NCBI GenBank assembly: GCA_963769665.1
Contig: CAVYMQ010000003.1
Span: 1,178,001-1,242,000 of the forward strand
Origin: JACCTU01 sp963769665
Lineage (GTDB): Bacteria > Actinomycetota > Thermoleophilia > Gaiellales > Gaiellaceae
DNA: 64,000 nt
Reading direction: 5' to 3'
Part shown: in pieces, positions 27,698 to 36,091 of the stretch
Numbering within the stretch: the first letter of the stretch is position 1
How the letters are laid out: each line of letters starts with the position of its first letter
Notes under the pieces: model-generated
What the model saw: the letters and a program-made list of their open reading frames with translations, nothing else
The model's database searches: none
Told to the model about the DNA's origin: nothing
Made by a program: the position numbers and the translations under genes

Positions 27698-30177
27698 TCG
27701 CCTGCCGTGACGAGAACGGCTTCCGTGCGCGAGCGCACGCCGAGCTTCCCAAAGATGTGCCGCAGATGGACCTTCACGGTCACTTCGCTGATAAACAGCG
27801 CAGCGCCAATCTCGCGATTTGTAAGTCCGGTTTTCAGCAACTCGTAGACTTCCTGCTCGCGGTTGGAGAGCGTGCCACTCCGCCGCGCGAACGTCGCGGC
27901 GAGCTCTGCTGCGTCGATCGCCTCATGCAGGACAGAGCATTCCAGGCTGGCCCGCATCGAAACGAACGCTGTTCGGAGTCGATCCGATGCCCTCGTCGCA
28001 AGCAAAAGAGCGTCGAGAAGTCCGGTGGATTCGACCTCCGACATGGCACGCTCAAGATGTTCTGGCAACTCATCCTTGCTCGCGGCTGCCGCCTCAGCGA
28101 GACGTGACACAACTTGAGCCTCGATAGTCGAAGTCGCCGCGCGCGCGTCGGCCCACAAGCTGCGGCTCTCACCCACACGGGAAAGCAAGGCACAGACGAG
28201 CGATCGATACGCGAGCACTTCGCCTCGAGTCGCGTTGTCCACGACGCCTGTAATCCGCTGCAAGATGTCCAGTGCGTGCTGTGGATCTCCGAGAGTGAGC
28301 GCGAGGCGCGCTGACTGAATGGCGTGATTTGCTCGGTCGTGCGAGTCGAGCGGGCCATGCTTTGCGATTGCCTTTAGCTCGCGGCGGGCGGCGGCGACTC
28401 GGCGCAGGCCGATCGAAGCTATTACCCGCGCCATTCGGATTTGTGGTTCCGCGAACGTTAGGTTCGACTGTGCGGCTTCCGCCTCGGCGATGTTTACCGA
28501 GGCGAGGGCTTGTTGATGTCGAGCTGCAAAGGACTCGTTTCGGGCGCGAGCCGCGAAGTAGGAAGTGCGAATCATCGGATCCTGCACTTGTTCAACTGTC
28601 GCTGGCGATGGGGCAGGCGTATCGAGCACGTCGAGGATTCCTCCAAACCGCTCAGCGACGACCAGTCTTCCGGCTGCGAGACGCACCGCGTCACTTGGGG
28701 TCAAGCTCCCAACTGATGAAAACGAGTCGAGGAGTGAGGTCGCCGCGATTCGGTCTTCAGCGCTGACTGCAAGAAACTGGACCCACAGCGCACTCCGCTG
28801 GTCGGTGACCGATGAGGATCGCTCAAAAGCCTGAGCGGCAAGTTCTCGCGCGTCACTATCGTCGCTGAAGTACGCCGCCTGAGCCGCCTGCATGAACGCC
28901 CGAGCGACGATCGTTGGGGGCGTCCTCAGCTTCGTAGCTATCAGGGCTTGCTGTTTCGCGAGTGCGAAGTCCCCGCGTCGGAAAGCGCACTCCGCGAGGG
29001 CGAGGTGAACGATCGGCGGGTTGTCTCCATAGAACTCCAAGGTGCGGAGCCATCGCTCGACTGTCACGGTTCGCCCGATCGAGAGTAGGGAGTCCATTGC
29101 TCGTTCCAAGAGCCTTGGGACGACCTCGATGCACAGTGCGTTTGCATCCGCCACTGCGAATGCGGCATCCCACGCTCCTGTGTCGAGATAGCGATTGACT
29201 AGATCCATCGCAAGGGCTCGGGTCGCGACGAGGTCGTCATCGCGAAGCTTCTTGAGAAGGAACGCACGCAGCAGCGGGTGAATGTCCATGCTTGAGGCGT
29301 TCTCAGCGATGAGCCCAAGCCCCGTGACGCGACGAGCTACGTCGAACGCGTCTTCACCAAAGACTGCGCGAATCAACTCGTGGTCGAGTTCAGGAGCAAT
29401 GGCGAGTCGAGTAAGCACGAATTTCTCGTCCTCATCCAACATGCGAAAAACCTCATTGGCGACGAAGTCATAGACCGCGGTGTCTACCGCGTCATCAGGT
29501 AACGCCAAGCGGGACGCTGTCGCGGCAAGGCCGATGACCGCCGGCCAGCCATCCGCTAGTGAGACTAGTCCGGGCATGACCGATGTTTCAGCGGTGCTTA
29601 GTACTCGCTGCGCTTCGTCTGTGTCCATCGCCAGTACGGTCCGTCCTAGCTCGACGATCTCGCCGTACAGGATCGCTCGGGTGTCAACCCACGACGGCCG
29701 GACTCGGCTCGCGATCAGCAGGTGCAATGACGGAACCTGTGATAGTCCACGGACGAAGTCCTCTGCTGGACCTCGCCCGAGCAACTGATAGTCGTCAATG
29801 ACAAGGCAGCGGGGCGCGGCCGGGACTTGCGCGTCCCGAAAGAGCTTGCTCAGCTCCAATACGTCCTGCGCTGGCGAGCTGGTACGACGCAAGCGGGCTT
29901 CCATCGACTCGGCCACCCCTGGCATCGCAGCGTCAAGAGCCGAGCCGACGCCACTGGCTATGGCGGCGACATCTCCGGAAGCGTCGGTGCAGCGATACCA
30001 CGCTACGTCCGCGAAGCGTTGCGACGTCCACTGACGCGCCAGGGTGGTCTTGCCATATCCCGCAGGAGCGACCAGACAGACGACACCGCTTTCGCACCCA
30101 TCTAGGAGTTGCGTGAGCCGCGGGCGGTCAATGATGTGACGTCGCCCGATCGGGCCAGTTTGCTTGCCGGTACGCAT
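27694..30177 (-). CDS. Large ATP-dependent LuxR-family regulator (MalT-like)
   Basis: About 827 residues in the MalT/LAL style: an N-terminal STAND ATPase with Walker [10 protein letters not shown] and a Walker B-like [10 protein letters not shown], a long helical TPR-like middle, and a C-terminal LuxR helix-turn-helix ([16 protein letters not shown], then [17 protein letters not shown]). Such proteins are signal-integrating activators that oligomerise with ATP and an inducer. Start at ATG 30177 or ATG 30225; the extra 16 residues are unusually GC-rich, so the shorter form is listed. Composition is lower in GC like the convergent HD-GYP gene, suggesting joint acquisition. Target genes are unknown. 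Confidence 0.88.
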   Translation of the reverse strand: MRTGKQTGPIGRRHIIDRPRLTQLLDGCESGVVCLVAPAGYGKTTLARQWTSQRFADVAWYRCTDASGDVAAIASGVGSALDAAMPGVAESMEARLRRTSSPAQDVLELSKLFRDAQVPAAPRCLVIDDYQLLGRGPAEDFVRGLSQVPSLHLLIASRVRPSWVDTRAILYGEIVELGRTVLAMDTDEAQRVLSTAETSVMPGLVSLADGWPAVIGLAATASRLALPDDAVDTAVYDFVANEVFRMLDEDEKFVLTRLAIAPELDHELIRAVFGEDAFDVARRVTGLGLIAENASSMDIHPLLRAFLLKKLRDDDLVATRALAMDLVNRYLDTGAWDAAFAVADANALCIEVVPRLLERAMDSLLSIGRTVTVERWLRTLEFYGDNPPIVHLALAECAFRRGDFALAKQQALIATKLRTPPTIVARAFMQAAQAAYFSDDSDARELAAQAFERSSSVTDQRSALWVQFLAVSAEDRIAATSLLDSFSSVGSLTPSDAVRLAAGRLVVAERFGGILDVLDTPAPSPATVEQVQDPMIRTSYFAARARNESFAARHQQALASVNIAEAEAAQSNLTFAEPQIRMARVIASIGLRRVAAARRELKAIAKHGPLDSHDRANHAIQSARLALTLGDPQHALDILQRITGVVDNATRGEVLAYRSLVCALLSRVGESRSLWADARAATSTIEAQVVSRLAEAAAASKDELPEHLERAMSEVESTGLLDALLLATRASDRLRTAFVSMRASLECSVLHEAIDAAELAATFARRSGTLSNREQEVYELLKTGLTNREIGAALFISEVTVKVHLRHIFGKLGVRSRTEAVLVTAGD

Positions 30178-30288
30178 CGCCCGTGCGGGCCGCGGCCCGT
30201 GTCTCGACCCTATCGCGCCCCGCATCGCATGTCACTAGAGGGCAATTCGGTGCCCGCGGGTCGGCCGCGCGCCGCGGGCACCTTGCCG

Positions 30289-30552
30289 TCAGCCCCCGAC
30301 GCGTCCTTCTGCGCCGAGGTCTTGTGCGAGCGGGTCGTCGCCGGTGAGGGCACGGTACGCCGCCGGAATCTGGCGCCGACGTGGAACGCCGAGCTTCTGT
30401 CGGAGCACGTCGCAATGCGCCTTTGCAGTCCGCGGGGAGATACCGAGCCGTTCGCCGACCTCGTCGTTCGAGCAGCCCGCTGCGATCAGTGCGACGACCT
30501 GACGCTGACGATGCGTCAGGCCGATGGGTTGGTTCTTGAGGACTGGCGACAT
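30289..30552 (-). CDS. Small LuxR-type helix-turn-helix protein
   Basis: An 87-residue protein that is almost only a LuxR/GerE DNA-binding domain (LTHRQRQVVALIAAG, then RLGISPRTAKAHCDVLRQKL). ATG 30552 is listed; GTG 30585 is an upstream alternative with 11 more residues. It lies on the minus strand at the right edge of the lower-GC block, mirroring the single-domain LuxR gene at its left edge. No sensor domain is present. Confidence 0.7.
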   Translation of the reverse strand: MSPVLKNQPIGLTHRQRQVVALIAAGCSNDEVGERLGISPRTAKAHCDVLRQKLGVPRRRQIPAAYRALTGDDPLAQDLGAEGRVGG

Positions 30553-30614
30553 GCAGCGAGCTTGCCACCTCGCCTCCAGGTCCACAATTGTCCAAAAGGC
30601 GTATTTTCGGGTGG

Positions 30615-31631
30615 TTACGCCCGCCCGGACACGCGGCGACCGCCGATGAACGCCGACTCATGTCCGCGCACATTCGCCTCGCGCGCCTCGTCCTCGTCGA
30701 GCGCGCCGATGCGCAGCAGCAGCTCGAACTCGTCGCGCAGATGCGTCCGCATCATCTCCGGCCCGTCTGTCGCGATCGTGAACGGCACGCCGTGGTCGAC
30801 GAAGCGGCGGAACGTCTCGCGCACCGCATCCTCGTCGGCCAGCGCCTTCGTGAGCAGGTTCGACGTCGGGCAGATCTCGAGCACGATCTCGCGCTCGCGG
30901 ATCGCCGCCATCAGCTCCGGGTCGCCGGCGGCGAGGATCCCGTGGCCGATCCGGTCGGGGCGCAGCGACTCCACGACCTCGGCGATCTCCTCGCGGCCGA
31001 TGTCGCCGCCCTCCTCGCCGACGTGGATCGTCACGCCGAGCCCGGCGTCGCGCGCGGTCTCCACCATCGGCACGATCTGCGTGTAGTCGTAACGGCCGCC
31101 GCCCGGGCGCGGGCCTGCGATGTCGACGCCGACGACGCCGCGCGGCGCCCACTTGATCGCCTTGTCGACGATGATCTCGTTCAGGCGCGCGGTGAACGTC
31201 CGGTCCATCATCAGGATCAGCCCCGCACGCACCTGCGGGTACTCGATCGAGGCGAGGTCGAGCCCGCGGATCGCGGCGAGGATGATGTGGTCGAGGTCGC
31301 GCTCGCCGCCGCGGTTTCGCTTCATCGGGTTGAAGCGCAGCTCGAGCGTCGTGATGTGCTGCGACCGGTAGGCGCCGCCGATCGCGGCGTGCACCGACCT
31401 CTCGACGGCGATCGGCGAGGACTGGATCAGCTCCGTCCAGTGGTAGATCTGGTCGAGGGCGTCCAGGTTCGGCACTCCGCGCGGGTCGCTGACCGTGACG
31501 AGCCGCTCGAACTCCCAGTAGTCCTTGACCGGCAGGGCGATCCCCTGCTCGTGGGCCAGGCTCCAGAGGATCTCCGAGGCCACAGAGCCACCGAGGTGGG
31601 TGTGGAGCTCGGCCAGGCCCTCGTCGAACAC
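30615..31631 (-). CDS. Adenosine deaminase family protein
   Basis: A 338-residue metal-dependent deaminase converting adenosine (or a related aminopurine or nucleoside) to inosine. Zinc ligands His10 and His12 are in AELHTHLGGS, the next ligand and catalytic Glu in HVGEEGG (near 203), then RIGHG, EICPTSNLLT and the late Asp in ATDGPEMM, where most relatives have ATDDP. Substrate class within the family is not certain. GTG 31631 has TAGACT (31638-31643) 6 nt upstream, a likely leaderless promoter. Confidence 0.87.
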   Translation of the reverse strand: MFDEGLAELHTHLGGSVASEILWSLAHEQGIALPVKDYWEFERLVTVSDPRGVPNLDALDQIYHWTELIQSSPIAVERSVHAAIGGAYRSQHITTLELRFNPMKRNRGGERDLDHIILAAIRGLDLASIEYPQVRAGLILMMDRTFTARLNEIIVDKAIKWAPRGVVGVDIAGPRPGGGRYDYTQIVPMVETARDAGLGVTIHVGEEGGDIGREEIAEVVESLRPDRIGHGILAAGDPELMAAIREREIVLEICPTSNLLTKALADEDAVRETFRRFVDHGVPFTIATDGPEMMRTHLRDEFELLLRIGALDEDEAREANVRGHESAFIGGRRVSGRA

Positions 31632-32059
31632 GGATCGAGTCTATTTGCCTCGTCCAGACCCCCCGTTTTGGGTGACCCGAATCACCCATTTGCGAGCACC
31701 ACTCGTTCGAGGTTGCTCCCGATATCAGGGTCATGGAGCACGACCAGTCGGACTTCGGCACCGGTCTCCTCTCCCACCTGAGGCGGAGTCCTCACTGGGT
31801 CGCTGACCGTCGGGAACTCATGCGGGTTGCCTTTGCTGCGCCCGCGCTCGAACACCCCACATCGCCGCGCCGGACGACCTGGGTCGCGCTCGTGCCGCTC
31901 GTCGCCGGGCTTCTCGCCGAGCTCGCGAGTTAGAAAACCGATCGCCCCCGCCCGCCGAATCTCCTCACGGAGCCGGCGGGTTTGGGGACGACGGTTGCTG
32001 CGGCATCCGCCGGCTCCCGCTTCCCCAGGGACTCTCCGGTCAGGTTCTATGCTGGCCGC
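31632..32059. other. 428-nt intergenic region with a doubtful small ORF
   Basis: Apart from the deaminase promoter at its left end and the glycosyltransferase promoter at its right end, this gap holds one plus-strand frame at 31733-31933 (ATG, 66 residues, with a hydrophobic end TTWVALVPLVAGLLAELAS) followed by a terminator-like hairpin. There is no clear Shine-Dalgarno (AGGG only 2 nt before the ATG). It may be a real tail-anchored microprotein or a remnant. I see no RNA gene. Confidence 0.3.
31951..31983 (+). terminator. Terminator-like hairpin
   Basis: CCCGCCG (31951-31957) pairs with CGGCGGG (31974-31980); the inner stem CTCC/GGAG closes a TCAC loop; TTT follows. It lies 18 nt after the stop of the doubtful 66-residue frame, which is the only candidate for what it ends. 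Confidence 0.5.
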
Positions 32060-33202
32060 GTGAAAGTCGGGATCGTCGTTCCGTACTCCTGGTCGTTCTG
32101 GGGTGCGGTGGTGGAGCACGCCGAGCTCCAGGCGGAGGCCCTGCGGGGGCTCGGCTTCGACGTGCGGACGATCATGGGCAACGACCCGCCGGGGAGCTTC
32201 ACGCGCGCGCTCCACCCGAGGCTCGGGCGGCACGGGAACCCGCCGCCGGACGTGATCCCGGTGGGCCGTTCGGTGATCGTCCCCGCGAACGGCTCGCTGC
32301 CGAACCTCGCACTGAGCCCGCGCACGGTCCCGAGGATGCGGCGAGTGCTCGAGCGCGAACGGTTCGACGTCCTGCACCTGCACGAGCCGATGACGCCCGC
32401 GATCTGCGTCGCCGCACTCTCGTTCGCGCGGTGCCCGGTCGTCGCCACGTTCCACGCTTCGGGTGAGCTCGGCTGGATGCGCTACGCCATCTACTTCTGG
32501 GGCGCGCTGATGGACAGGATCGATCACCGGATCGCGGTCTCCGAGCAGGCGCGCGACTCGGCCGCGCGCTGGCTGCCGGGCGCCTACGACGTCGTCCCGA
32601 ACGGCGTGTTGATCCCACCCGAGGCGGACCCCGGCAACCGTGAGCACCGCATCGCGTTCGTCGGCCGGCACGAGCCGCGCAAGGGGCTGCAGGTGCTGCT
32701 TCGCGCGTGGCCGACGGTGCATGCCGCGACCGGTGCGCGGCTGCGACTGATCGGCGCCGACCCACTGGCCGTCGGGCTGCTCCAGCGGCGGCTCGGCGTG
32801 TCCACCGAGGGCATCGACGTGCTCGGCTTCCTCAGCCAGGACGAGTTGACGGCGGAGCTGCTGTCGGCCAAGGCGCTCGCGGCGCCGTCGCTCGGCGGGG
32901 AGAGCTTCGGCATGGTGCTCACGCGCGCCTTCGCGTGCGCGTTGCCGGTGGTCGCGTCCGACATCCCCGGCTACCGCGACGTCGCGACCGGCGCGACGAG
33001 CCTTTCGGTCCCGCCCGGCGATCCGGTGTCGCTCGCGCAGGCGCTCGTGGCGATCGTCGAGGACGAGCCGCGGCGGCAGGCGATGGGCGTCGCAGCGCGC
33101 GAGCTCGCTCAGGCGGAGTACGGGTGGGAGACGATCGCGCGGCGGCTCGCAGGCATCTACGAGCTCGTCACCGGACAGGCGCGGATCGGGGCGCGCGCGT
33201 GA
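32060..33202 (+). CDS. GT4 glycosyltransferase (PimA-like)
   Basis: A 380-residue GT-B fold transferase. The N-terminal acceptor domain begins VGIVVPYSWSFWGAVVEH, very like phosphatidyl-myo-inositol mannosyltransferase PimA, and DVLHLHEPMTP follows; the C-terminal nucleotide-sugar domain has FVGRHEPRKGLQVLL and the donor-binding ESFGMVLTRAFACALPVVAS. It probably adds a sugar to a membrane lipid at the cytoplasmic face; the exact acceptor is not proven. GTG 32060 has TATGCT (32048-32053) 6 nt upstream. It overlaps the next gene by GTGA. Confidence 0.85.
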   Translation: MKVGIVVPYSWSFWGAVVEHAELQAEALRGLGFDVRTIMGNDPPGSFTRALHPRLGRHGNPPPDVIPVGRSVIVPANGSLPNLALSPRTVPRMRRVLERERFDVLHLHEPMTPAICVAALSFARCPVVATFHASGELGWMRYAIYFWGALMDRIDHRIAVSEQARDSAARWLPGAYDVVPNGVLIPPEADPGNREHRIAFVGRHEPRKGLQVLLRAWPTVHAATGARLRLIGADPLAVGLLQRRLGVSTEGIDVLGFLSQDELTAELLSAKALAAPSLGGESFGMVLTRAFACALPVVASDIPGYRDVATGATSLSVPPGDPVSLAQALVAIVEDEPRRQAMGVAARELAQAEYGWETIARRLAGIYELVTGQARIGARA

Positions 33203-34233
33203 GGATTCTGCAGAACACCTGGACGCGCACGTCGATCGTGCTCGCGTCGCTCTGCGCCGCGATTGTGATGCTCTGGTGGCGCGGGCCGGAGTGGGGGCTC
33301 GTCGCGGACGCGTTCCGGCTCGTCGAGTGGACGTGGATCTTCGCTGCGATCGGCCTCAACCTGCTTTCGGTCGTCGCACGCGCCCTGGCGTGGCGAACGG
33401 TCGTGAACGAGGCGTTGCGGGAGGACGCGCCGCCATTCAATCGCATCTTCTCAGCGTTCGGGATCGGCCTGCTCGCGAACGCGGTGTTGCCGGCCCGCAC
33501 CGGTGAGCTCGCGCGCGTTGCGGTGCTGACGCGCCGTCTGCCCCGCGGGCGCGGCTACACGGCGACGCTGCTCGGCACGGTGTTCACGCACCGGCTCTTC
33601 GACGTGATCCCGGCGATGCTGCTCGTCGTCTACGTGCTGCTCACGGCAAAGATCCCGCACTGGGCGCTGACGAGCATCGCGATCGCCGCGGCGATCGGCG
33701 GCATCCTGCTGGTCGTCGCGCTGATCACGTCTCGGTTGCGGAAGCCGGTCGTCGACGAGCTCAGCCGGCTCCGGCGTCTGCTTGCGATGGCGCGCCAGGG
33801 GTTGGACGTGCTGCGCTCACCCGCGCGGATGGCGCTCGCAATCTTCTTCCAGTGTCTCGGCTGGCTGTTCCAGCTGTTAGCGGTGTGGGTGGCGATGCGC
33901 GCGTTCGACATCGACGCGCCGCTTCCGGCCGCGGGGCTCGTGCTCGTGCTGATGAACATCGCGACGATCTTCCCGCTCTGGCCGGGCAACATCGGCCTGC
34001 TACAGGCTGCGGTCGCTCTGCCGCTCGTCTCGTACGGAGTGCCCTACACGACCGGCTTCGCGTACGGGCTCGGCCTGCAGCTCCTCGAGATGTCGGTCGG
34101 CGTCGGCGTCGGGGTCGTGTTCCTCGCGCGCGAGGGGATCTCGTTCGCGACGCTCAGGCACATGCCCGACCCCTCCGAGCCGCAGCTTCGCGTCGTGACG
34201 GAGGAGGAACCTGCGCGCGCTCGCAGCGCCTAG
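33199..34233 (+). CDS. Flippase-like integral membrane protein (LPG synthase TM / UPF0104 type)
   Basis: A 344-residue polytopic membrane protein with about eight helices and the family's central motifs (LANAVLPARTGELARV, LLGTVFTHRLFDV, LWPGNIGLLQAA). Members of this family act as lipid or glycolipid flippases or as the membrane half of lysylphosphatidylglycerol synthase. Coupling to the PimA-like transferase through a GTGA overlap suggests it handles the product of that enzyme; this is inference. It ends in an acidic tail that overlaps the glycerate kinase frame. Confidence 0.82.
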   Translation: MRILQNTWTRTSIVLASLCAAIVMLWWRGPEWGLVADAFRLVEWTWIFAAIGLNLLSVVARALAWRTVVNEALREDAPPFNRIFSAFGIGLLANAVLPARTGELARVAVLTRRLPRGRGYTATLLGTVFTHRLFDVIPAMLLVVYVLLTAKIPHWALTSIAIAAAIGGILLVVALITSRLRKPVVDELSRLRRLLAMARQGLDVLRSPARMALAIFFQCLGWLFQLLAVWVAMRAFDIDAPLPAAGLVLVLMNIATIFPLWPGNIGLLQAAVALPLVSYGVPYTTGFAYGLGLQLLEMSVGVGVGVVFLAREGISFATLRHMPDPSEPQLRVVTEEEPARARSA

Positions 34234-35110
34234 CGGGCTCAAGGGCGTCCTGACCGCACGCGAGGCGGCCGCGGCGCTGGCGGAGGGGTTCCGCTCGGTG
34301 GGCGTCGAGTGCGACGAGCAGCCGGTCGCCGACGGTGGGGAAGGGACGATCGACGTTCTCGACGGCGAGCACCGCTTCGCGCACGTGCACGACGCGTTCG
34401 GGCGGGAGCGGCGGGCCGAGTGGCTCTTGCTGCCCAACGGGACCGCGGTCGTCGAAGCCGCGCAGGCGATCCCGCTCGACCCGAGTCGGCTCGACGTTCG
34501 GGCCGCTTCGAGCCGCGGGCTCGGAGAGCTCATCGCGCAGGTCATCGATGCGCGCGCGCTCGTCGTCGGCCTCGGCGGCACCGCGAACATGGATGCCGGT
34601 GCCGGTCTGCTCGAGGTGCTCGTCGAGCTGCCGCTGCCGACCCGCGTCGCCTGCGACGTGCAGACGAAGCTCGCCGACGCTCCGAGGCTGTTCGGGCCGC
34701 AGAAGGGGGCATCACCGGACGACGTCGCCGAGCTCGAGCGCGCGTTCGCGAGTCATCCGCGCGGCGCGATCCCCGGCTCAGGCGCCGCCGGGGGACTCGG
34801 CGCGGCGCTTTCGTCGCTCGGCGCCGAGCTCGTCCCGGGCGCGGAGCTCGTGCTCGACCTGATCGGCTTCGACCCGACCGGCTACGACCTCGTCGTCACC
34901 GGCGAGGGAACGGTCGACGAGACGACGTACGAGGGCAAAGCCCCCGCGGTCGTGCAACGGCGCAGCATCGCCGCGGGGGCGCGCTGCGTGCTCTTCGGCG
35001 GCCGGGTGCTCGCGGCCGAGGCGGTACCACTCTCGGGCGACCCGGAACGGGCCTATGTGGATCTCACGGAGCTGGGTATGCGGCTCGGTCTGGGCCACGC
35101 CACGTATTGA
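34211..35110 (+). CDS. Glycerate kinase, apparent CTG start
   Basis: About 299 residues of the GarK/GlxK glycerate kinase family (glycerate + ATP to phosphoglycerate). Recognisable blocks: N-terminal APSGLKGVLTAREAA (family APDSFKGSLS), VADGGEGT, VVGLGGTANMDAGAG, LFGPQKGA, GSGAAGGLGAAL and VVTGEGTVDETTYEGKAP. The conserved N-terminus lies upstream of the first ordinary start (GTG 34298); an in-frame stop at 34196-34198 and no ATG/GTG/TTG between leave CTG 34211 as the best start, with GGAGG 3 nt before it. The protein is 70-80 residues shorter than usual at the C-terminus. It overlaps the membrane-protein gene by 23 nt. Confidence 0.8.
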   Translation: MRALAAPSGLKGVLTAREAAAALAEGFRSVGVECDEQPVADGGEGTIDVLDGEHRFAHVHDAFGRERRAEWLLLPNGTAVVEAAQAIPLDPSRLDVRAASSRGLGELIAQVIDARALVVGLGGTANMDAGAGLLEVLVELPLPTRVACDVQTKLADAPRLFGPQKGASPDDVAELERAFASHPRGAIPGSGAAGGLGAALSSLGAELVPGAELVLDLIGFDPTGYDLVVTGEGTVDETTYEGKAPAVVQRRSIAAGARCVLFGGRVLAAEAVPLSGDPERAYVDLTELGMRLGLGHATY

Positions 35111-35405
35111 CGTCGAAGCCCCAGAACTCTCTGGGATCCTGGTGGCCGCTCGGCGAGCCGTTGTACTCGTAGCGCCAAACGGTCTCGCGTGACTCCGGCT
35201 CAGGCCCAACCCGCACGATCTCGAGCGCGCTGACGCGCCCTTCGCGGTTCGGGTCGTGCTCGTCCAGAAACTCGAACGCGAACTCGCTCGCGTCCTCGAA
35301 CGAGTCGGCCGTGTGCCGGAGTCCCAGGTCCAGCCCAGGGTGCAGCTTCATGCTCTCGTGCACCGCATAGGACTGCCCGGCCGCATGGCTCTGGCTCTCA
35401 GCCAT
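35064..35405 (-). CDS. Hypothetical protein
   Basis: A 113-residue acidic soluble protein I do not recognise. A strong Shine-Dalgarno (AAAGGAG, 6-7 nt before ATG 35405) argues that it is a real gene. It is rich in His, Glu and Pro and has no membrane segment or signal peptide. Its 3' end overlaps the convergent glycerate kinase gene by 47 nt. A GCGGCC/GGCCGC hairpin (35437-35453) lies between it and the upstream cyclic-nucleotide-binding gene. Confidence 0.6.
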   Translation of the reverse strand: MAESQSHAAGQSYAVHESMKLHPGLDLGLRHTADSFEDASEFAFEFLDEHDPNREGRVSALEIVRVGPEPESRETVWRYEYNGSPSGHQDPREFWGFDVNTWRGPDRAAYPAP

Positions 35406-35463
35406 GCTGTTCTCCTTTCGACCCTGAGCGTAGGGAGCGGCCTTCAGGGCCGCGTCACCCGAT

Positions 35464-35868
35464 TTAGTGACGCTGTTCGACTTGCTTCGCGAGCGCCTGC
35501 AGGATCTTCCAGGCGATCGTGGCGTTCGTCTGAACGAGCGGCCGGAACTCCCAGGGGGTGAGGCCGTAGCACTTGAGCTCGGTCTCGGCGGTCACGGTGG
35601 CCGTCCGGGGGCCCTCGGTGATCAGGGCGATCTCACCGAAGTGGTCGCCCGAGTGGAGCCGGCGCACCTCGCTGTCGCCGACCGTCACCTTGGCCTCGCC
35701 CTCGCGGATGATGAAGAAGCCCACGCCGCCCTGGTTCTCCTCGGCGACCATCTCGCCCGGCGTGAACGTCCGCTCGTGGACCGTGCGGGCGATCGTCTCG
35801 AGCTCGCGCGGGTCGAGCCCGGCGAAGAGCGGGACTTGCTTGAGGAGGTCGGTCGCTTCGGAGGCCAC
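35464..35868 (-). CDS. Cyclic nucleotide-binding domain protein
   Basis: A 134-residue protein made of a single cNMP-binding (Crp-type) beta-roll. It begins EATDLLKQVPLFAGLDPREL, the usual opening helix of the domain, and the phosphate-binding cassette region reads GDHFGEIALITEGPRTATV, the common FGE...R.A pattern. No DNA-binding domain follows, so it would act by protein contacts. GTG 35868 is used since upstream residues are antisense-like. It follows xseB on the same strand with 13 nt between. Confidence 0.82.
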   Translation of the reverse strand: MASEATDLLKQVPLFAGLDPRELETIARTVHERTFTPGEMVAEENQGGVGFFIIREGEAKVTVGDSEVRRLHSGDHFGEIALITEGPRTATVTAETELKCYGLTPWEFRPLVQTNATIAWKILQALAKQVEQRH

Positions 35869-35881
35869 GGTGGGCGAGATC

Positions 35882-36091
35882 CTATACGGATGGCCGCGAC
35901 TCTTCGACCCGCTTCGCGAGCTCCTCGATACGACCCTCGGCCGCGTCGAGCCGCTCCCGGCAGAGCTTGTAGAGCTGCTCGCCGCGCTCCCAGAGGGCGA
36001 GCGCCTCATCGAGCGGCGCCTGCCCGTGCTCGAGCCGCTGGACGATCTGCTCGAGCTCCTTCTGGGCGTCCTCGAAGGTCGGCTCAGTCAC
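35882..36091 (-). CDS. xseB: Exodeoxyribonuclease VII small subunit
   Basis: A 69-residue helical protein of typical XseB size and sequence (FEDAQKELEQIVQRLE, then PLDEALALWERGEQLYKLC). It binds XseA to form the single-strand-specific exonuclease VII used in mismatch repair and recombination. GTG 36091 overlaps the xseA stop as GTGA (36088-36091), so the subunits are translationally coupled. Confidence 0.95.
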   Translation of the reverse strand: MTEPTFEDAQKELEQIVQRLEHGQAPLDEALALWERGEQLYKLCRERLDAAEGRIEELAKRVEESRPSV

